A program made the translations under genes and the position numbers. Positions 16,686 to 24,136 of a DNA stretch of 64,000 nucleotides are shown here, piece after piece. Origin of the DNA: Clostridia bacterium. Lineage in GTDB: Bacteria > Bacillota > Clostridia > Oscillospirales > Acutalibacteraceae. The stretch is taken from contig JAFTWE010000052.1 in the NCBI GenBank assembly GCA_017465465.1, positions 1-64,000 on the forward strand, read 5' to 3'. Within the stretch, counting starts at the first letter, position 1. Each line of letters begins with the position of its first letter. The notes below the pieces were generated by a model. The model was not told where the DNA came from, ran no database searches, and saw nothing but the letters and a program-made list of their open reading frames with translations.

Positions 16686-17972
16686 TCACATCTCCTTTCT
16701 GTTAACACTCAGGGCAAAAAAGTCATCTTCGGGTGCATTGAGAATTGTAGAAACAAAATATCTGATATCGTCCATTGCGTGGTCGTTCTCTTTTTTAGGT
16801 GCATCTTTAGATGACTTTTCGTCCCATCTGTAAAGAGAAAATTCTCTTAAAGTGTCTTTGCATTCAGGTGAAAAATAAATTTCTTCCTTTTTAAGTGCAT
16901 CAGACACAAGGCGTATGCCGTCAATAACATCATTTTTGGCGGGTATAACCTTAAATTTTCCCTCTCGGCGGATACATTGAATAAAGCTCGCGGCGCTTGG
17001 GTCAACCACAACCGCTTCAATGTGAAGCGAGCTTGCCAGCTCTTCAAGGGCTCGGTAATGCTCCATATCGGTGCGCTGTTCACCCTGTGTGCGAGAATTG
17101 TAGTAATATTCCCTGAGTCTGTACCATTTGCCGCGGTATGAGCCCCAAAGCCCCATTGAGCAGGGGTTTACCGTTCCGTAGTCGCAGGAAATATAGTAGC
17201 TGTCACATTCTGTAGCAGGCGGCTCTTTAACGTGGATTTTCTCCGAAAACATAGAGTAAACCGCACCGTAAGCCGCGACCCATTTGCCCTCAATAAACCG
17301 CTGATAGAACGCTCCCGAATAAAGGGATTCATATCTTTTGCGGATATTTTGCGAAAGACCCGGGTTATCCTTCATAGTGAAATGAAGATACAGGCAGTTT
17401 TTGCTGTCAGCCTTTTTTATCCATTCACGGTAAAACCAGTGCATCGGATGTTCAGGGTTGCAGTTAAACCAAAGTCTCGATTTTTCAAGTGAGCATCGTG
17501 CGATGGCTTGCTCTGCAAAAGAGCGCGGCATCAGCGCAACCTCATCAAGGAGTATTCCGCCAAGGGTCATACCCTGAATAAGAGCCGCAGAGCCTTCGTC
17601 TTTTCCACCGAATAAATAAAAGCGATTTGTCCTGCCCTTATACGAAATTTCAATGTAGTTTTTCGATGTTTTTTCTTTGCAGTCAAAACCCAGGGAGGTG
17701 AGCAGGGGTAACATGGGCACAATAAGGTTTCTTTTAAGTGATGCTATTGTTTTGCCGCAAAGAGCGAAAGATGTATCATCAAAATCGTAAAAGGACCACA
17801 CAATGAAAGAAAGGGACATACAAACCGTTTTGCCTGAGCGCACTGCACCGTCGCAGATTATTGCATCCTTGCTTCTGTAAGGCGAAGAAGCGCACCACCA
17901 GTTGAGCACGGTGAGCTGTTTTTTAGAAAACTTACGGAAAACCTCCGTGGGGTTAAGTGCCATTTTCATCAT
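16686..17972 (-). CDS. Phage terminase large subunit
   Basis: The 428-residue motor and nuclease packages DNA into the procapsid (PBSX/Terminase_3/6 type). The ATPase has Walker A at about 43-50 (GAVRSGKT) and Walker B GGILLDEVALM. The nuclease half carries the acidic residues in ISCDYGTVNP, VVVDPSAAS and HAMDDIRYFV. All catalytic positions look intact. The N-terminus has three nearby ATGs (17972, 17969, 17963); the first is used here and the ribosome site GATGAGAG is weak. It overlaps the small subunit gene by 20 bases. Confidence 0.92.
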   Translation of the reverse strand: MMKMALNPTEVFRKFSKKQLTVLNWWCASSPYRSKDAIICDGAVRSGKTVCMSLSFIVWSFYDFDDTSFALCGKTIASLKRNLIVPMLPLLTSLGFDCKEKTSKNYIEISYKGRTNRFYLFGGKDEGSAALIQGMTLGGILLDEVALMPRSFAEQAIARCSLEKSRLWFNCNPEHPMHWFYREWIKKADSKNCLYLHFTMKDNPGLSQNIRKRYESLYSGAFYQRFIEGKWVAAYGAVYSMFSEKIHVKEPPATECDSYYISCDYGTVNPCSMGLWGSYRGKWYRLREYYYNSRTQGEQRTDMEHYRALEELASSLHIEAVVVDPSAASFIQCIRREGKFKVIPAKNDVIDGIRLVSDALKKEEIYFSPECKDTLREFSLYRWDEKSSKDAPKKENDHAMDDIRYFVSTILNAPEDDFFALSVNRKEM

Positions 17973-18438
17973 CTCTCATCGCCGCCGCACTTCTTTCAAT
18001 CACATCGTAAAACGGCAGTGCGCTGTTATCTTCTGAAGCAGGGGAAAGCTCACTCAGCTTTTCAAGAGCTTTCAGACGGTCAAAGAATTTGATTTCTATT
18101 CCGCCGTTTTTCGGGCGCTTAATTTCACTGATGTTTAAAAGATTCATTTTTTCAAGCTCATTTTCATCAGGCACTTCGTCGCAAAACAAAAGCCTGAAAG
18201 CGTCAGAGCAATCCCCGAAAGCAAGCAGGCGGTAACCGCCTGAAATTTCGTGCTCGGTTACAGCGCTGTCGGAGTCAAGGCGTTCAATTTCATTGCGGAT
18301 ATCTTTTCTTGCCAGGAGCTTTGCCGATGCACTTTTGGCAAAGGGGTATCCTGCAAGGGCCGCCGCAGAAATTCCCGAACGGTATTGACAGTAATAAATG
18401 CAAAATAATTTTTCTTTTGGTTTAAGTCCGTTTTTCAT
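17953..18438 (-). CDS. Phage terminase small subunit
   Basis: The 161-residue first gene of the head module resembles Terminase_2. An N-terminal helix-turn-helix (SAAALAGYPFAKSASAKLLARKDIRNEIERL, given here as SAAALAGYPF then SASAKLLARKD) would bind the packaging site. A C-terminal region is rich in Glu/Lys and should oligomerise and contact the large subunit. AAGGAAG lies before the ATG. A short tandem palindrome (CCTTTC/GAAAGG/CCTTTC, 18448-18470) overlaps the ribosome site region and could affect its translation. Confidence 0.82.
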   Translation of the reverse strand: MKNGLKPKEKLFCIYYCQYRSGISAAALAGYPFAKSASAKLLARKDIRNEIERLDSDSAVTEHEISGGYRLLAFGDCSDAFRLLFCDEVPDENELEKMNLLNISEIKRPKNGGIEIKFFDRLKALEKLSELSPASEDNSALPFYDVIERSAAAMRDDENGT

Positions 18439-18520
18439 TTTCGCTTCCTTTCTGAAAGGTAATTCCTTTCACCCTTAGCTCCAAAAACAGATTTTTTGAA
18501 CGAAAAAAGTGCAAAAAAAT

Positions 18521-18567
18521 ATCCTATCGCCATTTGTTTACATTTCGTTCACAAATAACGATAGGAT
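18521..18567 (-). terminator. Long-stem intrinsic terminator isolating the head module
   Basis: A 47-base imperfect palindrome has outer arms ATCCTATCG / CGATAGGAT and inner arms ATTTGTTTAC / GTTCACAAAT, with a 5-base loop. In the minus direction it is followed by T-rich sequence (18500-18520). It follows the HAD/GH95 genes and precedes the terminase genes, so it should stop read-through into the phage operon. Confidence 0.7.
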
Positions 18568-18577
18568 GTTAATTTTG

Positions 18578-19141
18578 TTACAGGGGAATTATTTCCCCGT
18601 CTTTTATAAGAAATTTATTTTCTGCCAATGATAAAAGAGGTGCATCGGATTTCGGATTGTCGGTGTATGCATTTCTGAAAACATAACCGCCTGCCTCTTT
18701 TTTTATTCTTTCAACCTTTTCTGCACCCTTGCAGTTTTTGCCTCGGATTTCACCTGTCTTGGGGTTCATATCTGTGCCGATTATCACTTCTGCACCTAAA
18801 CGCTTCAGAATCGGGCTGATTTCAAATTCAGGTGAGGCAGAGCAGACAACGGTTTTAACATCATTTTCTTTCGGCTTAAACCAAGAAAATATTTTGTGGG
18901 CGTTTTTGTCCCAGAAAAGCTCAGCCTCTTGTTCTCCGTCAACGGATTTTAAAAAGCAGAAGAATTCTCCCTTGAATTTGGTTAAATCAATCTTTTTAAA
19001 AGCGAATTTAATTATGGCAAAAATCTGATGCGGCAGGTGCAAAATCAGTTTCGGATGCCTTTTCAGGCAAAACATCCAGAACTCGGTGGCTGAATCCACA
19101 GGATACACCGTTTTATCAAAGTCATAAAGGTCAGCTATCAT
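18578..19141 (-). CDS. HAD-IB-type phosphatase
   Basis: The protein has 187 residues from the ATG at 19141, chosen for a GAGGG site 8 bases upstream and because the first motif then sits at the N-terminus. HAD motif I is DFDKTVYPVDS (about 7-17), motif II is CSASPEFEI, and the SerB-like family would use a late Asp (TDNPKSDAPLL). These phosphatases act on phosphoserine-like or polyprenyl/glycerol phosphates. The substrate is unknown. It follows the GH95 gene after 10 bases and is probably co-transcribed. Confidence 0.82.
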   Translation of the reverse strand: MIADLYDFDKTVYPVDSATEFWMFCLKRHPKLILHLPHQIFAIIKFAFKKIDLTKFKGEFFCFLKSVDGEQEAELFWDKNAHKIFSWFKPKENDVKTVVCSASPEFEISPILKRLGAEVIIGTDMNPKTGEIRGKNCKGAEKVERIKKEAGGYVFRNAYTDNPKSDAPLLSLAENKFLIKDGEIIPL

Positions 19142-19151
19142 AGCGTTACCC

Positions 19152-21455
19152 TCAAAATTTAATTTCAGTTTCTTTCCCGTCAAGGGTAACGGTTACACAC
19201 TTGTCACCGTAAACGAATTCAAATTCACCCTTACCTGTGGCGGTGAAATGTGAAAGCTTGCCGTCTTTCCACTCAATGTTAACAGTTGCTCCGCCCTTGA
19301 TTGCAAGACCCTTAACTGAGCCGTTTTTAAATTCGTCGGGAAGTGCAGGTAAAATAAGTGTGCGGTTGCCGAAGGACTGAACAAACATCTGAGCAATACC
19401 GCTTGTTGCACCGAAGTTACCGTCAATCTGGAATGGCGGATGAGCGTCAAGCATATTCGGATATGTGCCGCCTCTTCCGCGGATTTCAGGGTTGGGGATG
19501 TATCTCAACTGGTCGTTAACGAGCTTTAATGCTTTCTGGCCGTCTCTAAGGCGTGCGTGGAAGTTGATTTTCCAACCCAAAGACCAGCCTGTGCCTCTGT
19601 CACCTCTTACTCTGAGAGTTTCTTTGCAAGCTTCGGTTAATTCGGGTGTGAGGTCAACATCAATAAGGTTTGCAGGATAAAGAGCATAAAGGTGAGAAAC
19701 ATGGCGGTGCTTAACCTCTTCTTCTTTATATTCTTCATACCATTCCATAAGTCTGCCGTCTTTGCCGATTCTGAAAGGAAGAAGCTTGGGAAGAGCCTCT
19801 TTGATTTCATCAATAACAGAATCGTTTTCAATGCCGAGAATGTCTGCACAGTTGATAGCATTGATGAAGTTTTCTTTGATAATTGACATTGTCATTGTTG
19901 TGGTCTGGCTGACTGCAACAATTTTACCGTTTTCGTCAAAGAATTTATTTTCAGGTGATGTTGAGGGGCAAGCAATAAGATAACCGTCTTTGTCCTCAAC
20001 AAGAATATCAAGGCAGAATTTTGCCGATTCAAGAATAACAGGGAAGGCTTTTTCTCTGAGATAATTTACATCGCCTGTGTATTCATAATACTCAAACAAA
20101 TGTCTTGTAAACCAAGCGCCTGACATATTCCAGAAAAGCCAGCTTGCGCAACCTGAAACAGGTGTGTTATGACGCCAGATGTCAACATTATGGTGGCAGG
20201 TAAAGCCGCGGGCATTATAAATTTCTTTTGCGGCCCACTGACCTGCTTCGGAAAGCTCTTCCACAAAGGTGTTAAGTGGCTCGCAAAGCTCAGGCATAGC
20301 GCAGGGGAGAATAGGCCAGTAGTTCATCTCTGTGTTGATGTTAACTGTATAGTTTGAACGCCAGGGAGAATATTTTCTGTAAGTCCAGATACCCTGAAGA
20401 TTCATAGCCTGTGAGCCGGGGCGTGAAGCTGAAATTGCAAGGTATCTGCCGAAGTTAAACAAAAGGGCATAAAGCTCAATGTCATTTTTCTTGAGCATAA
20501 ACTCTCGGAGTCTTGTTGAGGTTGTGGTGCCGTCTTTTTTGCTGTTACCAAGGTCAAGCTCAACTCTGTTATAATAGCTCTGATAATCTGCAATATGCTC
20601 AGCTTTAATTGCTTCATAATCTTCGGCTTTGGCGGCTCTTACTTTTTCTTCGCAAGGAGCAATATATTCTTTGGTGGGGAGTGTTTTCCAGTCAATAAAG
20701 CTGCTTTCAGCGCCAAGATAAATTGTGAGATAGCTTGCATTTTCTACGCTGACGCTCTTTTTGTTAAATTTGATTTTTCCGTCGGAATCAAAAGCGGTAA
20801 GGCAGCAGAAATCCATACCCTTTTTGTCGCCGTCGAGGTAAACATCTGTAAACCAATCGCCCTCTTCAGGGTTTTCTGACGGGCAGGTGCCCACAAGGCG
20901 AAGGAACTCACCGTCAGTAGAAACCTCGTGACGAAGCTCATTCTGAATAGTGATGTTAAGGTTGATTTTTTCATCACCGTCAGCTACGGTTCTGATAACC
21001 ATAACATCCTTTGGAGCGCTTATAAAAGATTCGGTCTTGAAAGCTGTCTTTTTAAGGTTATATGTAACTGTGTGAACAGCTGTTTTTAAATCAAGCTGGC
21101 GTCTGTAATTTCTGGGCTTGAGGTTAGATTTTGAAGAAATAATCAACTTGCCCAGAGGCATATAAAACATACAGTCGCCGCCTGCGATTTCAGCTTCAAT
21201 CAGTTCCTGTGCTTCAAAGTTTTTGCCGGCAAGAGAAAGCTCCTGAGCTTTTTTGAAAGCTTCATAAGCATTTTTGCGGGTATAAGATTCTCTTCCGGGG
21301 TAACCTGACCAAAGTGTGTCAAGGTTTAATTCAACTGTTTCAGTATCCACTCTGCCGTAAAATGCGCCGCCCAATTTGCCGTTACCTAAAAGCAAAGAGT
21401 GAACCCATGTTTTGGCAGGATGCTTGTACCATAATAAGTTAGATGCGTTTGTCAT
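19152..21455 (-). CDS. GH95-family alpha-L-fucosidase
   Basis: The protein has 767 residues from the ATG at 21455 (GGAGGAT 6 bases upstream). It should hydrolyse or rearrange terminal alpha-1,2-fucosides (or alpha-L-galactosides) of mucin- or milk-type glycans. The N-terminal beta-sandwich (LLGNGKLGGAFYG, LDTLWSGYP) is followed by an (alpha/alpha)6 barrel with NLQGIW, NINTEMNYW, HNVDIWRHNTPVSG, CPSTSPEN, HVSHLYALYP and DAHPPFQIDGNFGATSG. These are diagnostic for GH95. No signal peptide is visible, so it probably works inside the cell on imported oligosaccharides. Confidence 0.93.
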   Translation of the reverse strand: MTNASNLLWYKHPAKTWVHSLLLGNGKLGGAFYGRVDTETVELNLDTLWSGYPGRESYTRKNAYEAFKKAQELSLAGKNFEAQELIEAEIAGGDCMFYMPLGKLIISSKSNLKPRNYRRQLDLKTAVHTVTYNLKKTAFKTESFISAPKDVMVIRTVADGDEKINLNITIQNELRHEVSTDGEFLRLVGTCPSENPEEGDWFTDVYLDGDKKGMDFCCLTAFDSDGKIKFNKKSVSVENASYLTIYLGAESSFIDWKTLPTKEYIAPCEEKVRAAKAEDYEAIKAEHIADYQSYYNRVELDLGNSKKDGTTTSTRLREFMLKKNDIELYALLFNFGRYLAISASRPGSQAMNLQGIWTYRKYSPWRSNYTVNINTEMNYWPILPCAMPELCEPLNTFVEELSEAGQWAAKEIYNARGFTCHHNVDIWRHNTPVSGCASWLFWNMSGAWFTRHLFEYYEYTGDVNYLREKAFPVILESAKFCLDILVEDKDGYLIACPSTSPENKFFDENGKIVAVSQTTTMTMSIIKENFINAINCADILGIENDSVIDEIKEALPKLLPFRIGKDGRLMEWYEEYKEEEVKHRHVSHLYALYPANLIDVDLTPELTEACKETLRVRGDRGTGWSLGWKINFHARLRDGQKALKLVNDQLRYIPNPEIRGRGGTYPNMLDAHPPFQIDGNFGATSGIAQMFVQSFGNRTLILPALPDEFKNGSVKGLAIKGGATVNIEWKDGKLSHFTATGKGEFEFVYGDKCVTVTLDGKETEIKF

Positions 21456-21483
21456 AGTTAATCCTCCGATAGTTGGTATTTCA

Positions 21484-21512
21484 AGTATAACCAATCGAAA
21501 ACTTAAAGTCAA
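21484..21512 (-). promoter_or_regulatory. Promoter of the GH95-HAD operon
   Basis: On the minus strand, TTGACT (21507-21512), 17 bases, then TATACT (21484-21489), about 30 bases before the fucosidase start. Confidence 0.65.
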
Positions 21513-21520
21513 TTAAAAAC

Positions 21521-21549
21521 TTGCATTTTATACACCGTTATTGTAAAAT
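21521..21549 (+). promoter_or_regulatory. Promoter of the HI0933-cmk-plsC-ispH operon
   Basis: TTGCAT (21521-21526), 17 bases, then TAAAAT (21544-21549), divergent from the GH95 promoter. Confidence 0.55.
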
Positions 21550-21578
21550 AAAGTGTAATATATTTGGGAGAAATACAA

Positions 21579-22808
21579 ATGACAGATGTACTTATAATCG
21601 GCGGCGGTGCCGCAGGCCTTATGGCGGCCGGTGTTGCCTCAATGGCAGGCAAAAGCGTGGTTATTCTTGAACGCAATGAAAGACCTGCCCGAAAAGTGAT
21701 GATAACAGGCAAGGGCCGTTGCAATGTAACCAATAATTGTGACAGCCTTGATGAGCTTATTTCAAATGTGCCTGTAAACGGCAGATTCCTTTACAGCGCA
21801 TTTTCATCTTTTATGCCCCGTGACACTATGGAGCTTTTTGAAGATATGGGTGTTCCTCTTAAAACTGAAAGAGGCAACCGCGTTTTTCCGGTATCAGATA
21901 AGGCGGTTGATATTGTTGATGCCCTCACTGCTTTTGCTACCGATGACGGAGCTGAAATCATCAACGCCAGAGCAACTGAGCTGATAATTGAAGACGGTTG
22001 TGCAAAGGGCGCTGTAACCGAAGACGGTGAGCATTTTTTTGCTGAAAAAGTGCTTGTTGCCACAGGCGGTAAGTCTTACCCTGTTACAGGCTCAACAGGT
22101 GACGGCTACACTCTTGCCGAGCGGGCAGGTCACACAGTAACCGAGCTTAAGCCGTCGCTGGTTTCGCTTGTGTGCCACGAAGGTTTCTGCACCGATTTGC
22201 AAGGTCTTACTCTTAAAAATATTGCAATCAAGGTTGTGGACACAGCCAAGAAAAAAGAAATCTACAAAGATATGGGTGAAATGCTTTTTACTCATTTCGG
22301 CGTTTCAGGTCCGATGATTTTAAGCGCAAGCTCTCATATGAGAAATATGGAAAAGGGCAGATACGAAATTTTTGTGGATATGAAGCCTGCTCTTTCTCCC
22401 GAACAGCTTGACAGCAGAATTTTAAGAGACTTTTCTGAGAATAATAATAAAAATTTTATAAATTCCTTAGGCGGACTCCTGCCAAGGAAAATGATTCCCG
22501 TTGTTGTTAAATTAAGCGGAATCAAGCCCACCGAAAAGGTTAATCAAATCACCAAAGAACAGCGCACGAAATTAGTCAGTGTTTTAAAGTCGTTTAAAAT
22601 CACTGTCAATGATTTTAGCTCAATTAAGGATGCTATAGTTACCTCGGGCGGAGTCAAGGTGAGCGAAATCAACCCCAAAACAATGGAATCAAAAATTACA
22701 AAAAATCTTTATTTCGCCGGCGAGGTTATTGATGTTGACGCTTATACAGGCGGCTTCAATCTGCAGATTGCCTTTTCCACAGGTCACCTCGCAGGAGAAA
22801 ATATGTGA
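21579..22808 (+). CDS. HI0933/BaiN-family FAD-dependent oxidoreductase
   Basis: The protein has 409 residues from the ATG at 21579 (GGGAG 8 bases upstream). The FAD-binding GGGAAGLMAAG lies near the N-terminus, followed by RKVMITGKGRCNVTN, a VATGGKSYPVTGSTGDGY block and the C-terminal FAGEVIDVDAYTGGFNLQ signature. The family includes BaiN, reported in bile acid dehydroxylation, but most members are uncharacterised housekeeping genes. In many Clostridia it precedes cmk, as here. It is cytoplasmic. Confidence 0.9.
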   Translation: MTDVLIIGGGAAGLMAAGVASMAGKSVVILERNERPARKVMITGKGRCNVTNNCDSLDELISNVPVNGRFLYSAFSSFMPRDTMELFEDMGVPLKTERGNRVFPVSDKAVDIVDALTAFATDDGAEIINARATELIIEDGCAKGAVTEDGEHFFAEKVLVATGGKSYPVTGSTGDGYTLAERAGHTVTELKPSLVSLVCHEGFCTDLQGLTLKNIAIKVVDTAKKKEIYKDMGEMLFTHFGVSGPMILSASSHMRNMEKGRYEIFVDMKPALSPEQLDSRILRDFSENNNKNFINSLGGLLPRKMIPVVVKLSGIKPTEKVNQITKEQRTKLVSVLKSFKITVNDFSSIKDAIVTSGGVKVSEINPKTMESKITKNLYFAGEVIDVDAYTGGFNLQIAFSTGHLAGENM

Positions 22809-22834
22809 ATTATTTAAAAGAAAGAGGTTATATT

Positions 22835-23500
22835 ATGTCTGTAAATATTGCGATTGACGGCCCTGCAGGTGCAGGCAAAAGCACTCTTGCCAGAAAAGCG
22901 GCAGAAAAATTAGGTTATATATATGTTGACACAGGCGCTCTTTACAGAACCGTAGGTCTTTATTCAATCAGAAAGGGCTATGACACTAAAGACGCCGAAA
23001 AGGTGATATCTACCCTTGATGATATTGATATCAAGCTGGGCTTTACCGATGAGGGTCAGCGTGTTTACCTCAACGGCGAAGATGTTTCCGAAGCTATCAG
23101 AACTCCCGAGGCATCAATGGGCGCATCAAATGTTTCTGCAGTTCCCAAGGTGCGTGAGTTTTTGTTTGATTTGCAAAAGCAGATTGCCAAAAATAACGAT
23201 TGCCTTATGGACGGCAGAGATATCGGCACAGTAGTTTTGCCTGATGCTCAGGTTAAAATCTTTTTAACTGCTTCACCTGAAACAAGAGCAAAGCGTAGAT
23301 ATGACGAGCTTGTTTTAAAAGGCTCGGATGTAACTTATCAAGAAGTTCTTGATGATTTAATTAAGCGCGATTATCAGGACACTCACCGTGAAATTGCACC
23401 TCTTAAGGCGGCAGACGATGCTGAAATTGTTGACACAAGTGATTTTACCTTTGATGAAAGCCTTGATGCCATCCTCGCCGTAATCGCTAAAAAGCTTTAA
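22835..23500 (+). CDS. cmk: Cytidylate kinase
   Basis: The protein has 221 residues from the ATG at 22835 (AAAGAGG upstream). It phosphorylates CMP and dCMP with ATP. The P-loop is GPAGAGKST, followed by YVDTGALYRTVGLY, the NMP-binding insert, and MDGRDIGTVVLPDAQVK, all standard. The gene order HI0933-cmk-plsC-ispH-rpsA is a known Clostridial arrangement that links nucleotide, lipid, isoprenoid and ribosome genes. Confidence 0.96.
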   Translation: MSVNIAIDGPAGAGKSTLARKAAEKLGYIYVDTGALYRTVGLYSIRKGYDTKDAEKVISTLDDIDIKLGFTDEGQRVYLNGEDVSEAIRTPEASMGASNVSAVPKVREFLFDLQKQIAKNNDCLMDGRDIGTVVLPDAQVKIFLTASPETRAKRRYDELVLKGSDVTYQEVLDDLIKRDYQDTHREIAPLKAADDAEIVDTSDFTFDESLDAILAVIAKKL

Positions 23501-23512
23501 AGCAGGGATAAT

Positions 23513-24136
23513 GTGAACGGCAAAAACTTATTTGCAAAAACGCTTCTCTTTTTAGGCACACCGATTTTATACATTCTTCACCCTGTCAGGTTTTACGGGG
23601 CGGAGAATTTGCCTGAAAACGGAGGCTTTATAATAGCATCAAATCATATCTTCTGGCTTGATGCTTTTTATATAGCCTTGGGCAGTAAAAAAAGCGTGAA
23701 TTTTATGGCAAAAAGTGAGCTGTTTAAATATTCATTTTTTAATTGGTTTTTTCGCTCGCTGAAGGCATTCCCTGTTAAAAGGGGTTATTTTGACCGCAAG
23801 GCTCTTAAAACTGCGGCAGAAATCATCAATAAAGGCGAAGTGCTGGGCATTTTCCCTGAAGGGGGAATTATAACAAAAGACGGCAAACCCACCAAAGCTA
23901 AGTGGGGTGTGGCTTATGTTGCCAATGAATGTAAATGTGATGTTGTGCCTGCAAGCATTTATTCTGAAAAAGGCAAAGGACCTTTTAAGAGGATAACCGT
24001 TCGTTTCGGTGAGCCGATAAAATTTGCCCAACTCAATCTTGGAGAAAATCCCAAAAGGGCAGAATATACTGCCGCGGCAGATTATATTATGGAAAAAATT
24101 ATCACACAATGGGGGAAAGGCAATGAAAGAAATTAA
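23513..24136 (+). CDS. plsC: 1-acyl-sn-glycerol-3-phosphate acyltransferase
   Basis: The 207-residue protein has a GTG start at 23513, the only start placed after the AGCAGGG site. It acylates lysophosphatidic acid in phospholipid synthesis. The acyltransferase block I SNHIFWLDAF (NHx4D with one-residue tolerance) and block III FPEGGI are present, with a hydrophobic N-terminus for membrane association. The end overlaps the ispH start by 14 bases, giving translational coupling. Confidence 0.92.
   Translation: MNGKNLFAKTLLFLGTPILYILHPVRFYGAENLPENGGFIIASNHIFWLDAFYIALGSKKSVNFMAKSELFKYSFFNWFFRSLKAFPVKRGYFDRKALKTAAEIINKGEVLGIFPEGGIITKDGKPTKAKWGVAYVANECKCDVVPASIYSEKGKGPFKRITVRFGEPIKFAQLNLGENPKRAEYTAAADYIMEKIITQWGKGNERN

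Noticed and set aside
18521..18567. Transposon end or attachment site beside the phage head module
   Set aside because: It is better explained as an intrinsic terminator: a long stem then T-rich sequence in the minus direction. No matching copy was seen at the other end of the module.
11952..18577. Direct repeats (attL/attR) flanking the head module
   Set aside because: None could be recognised by eye on either side; a computed repeat search would be needed to exclude short ones.
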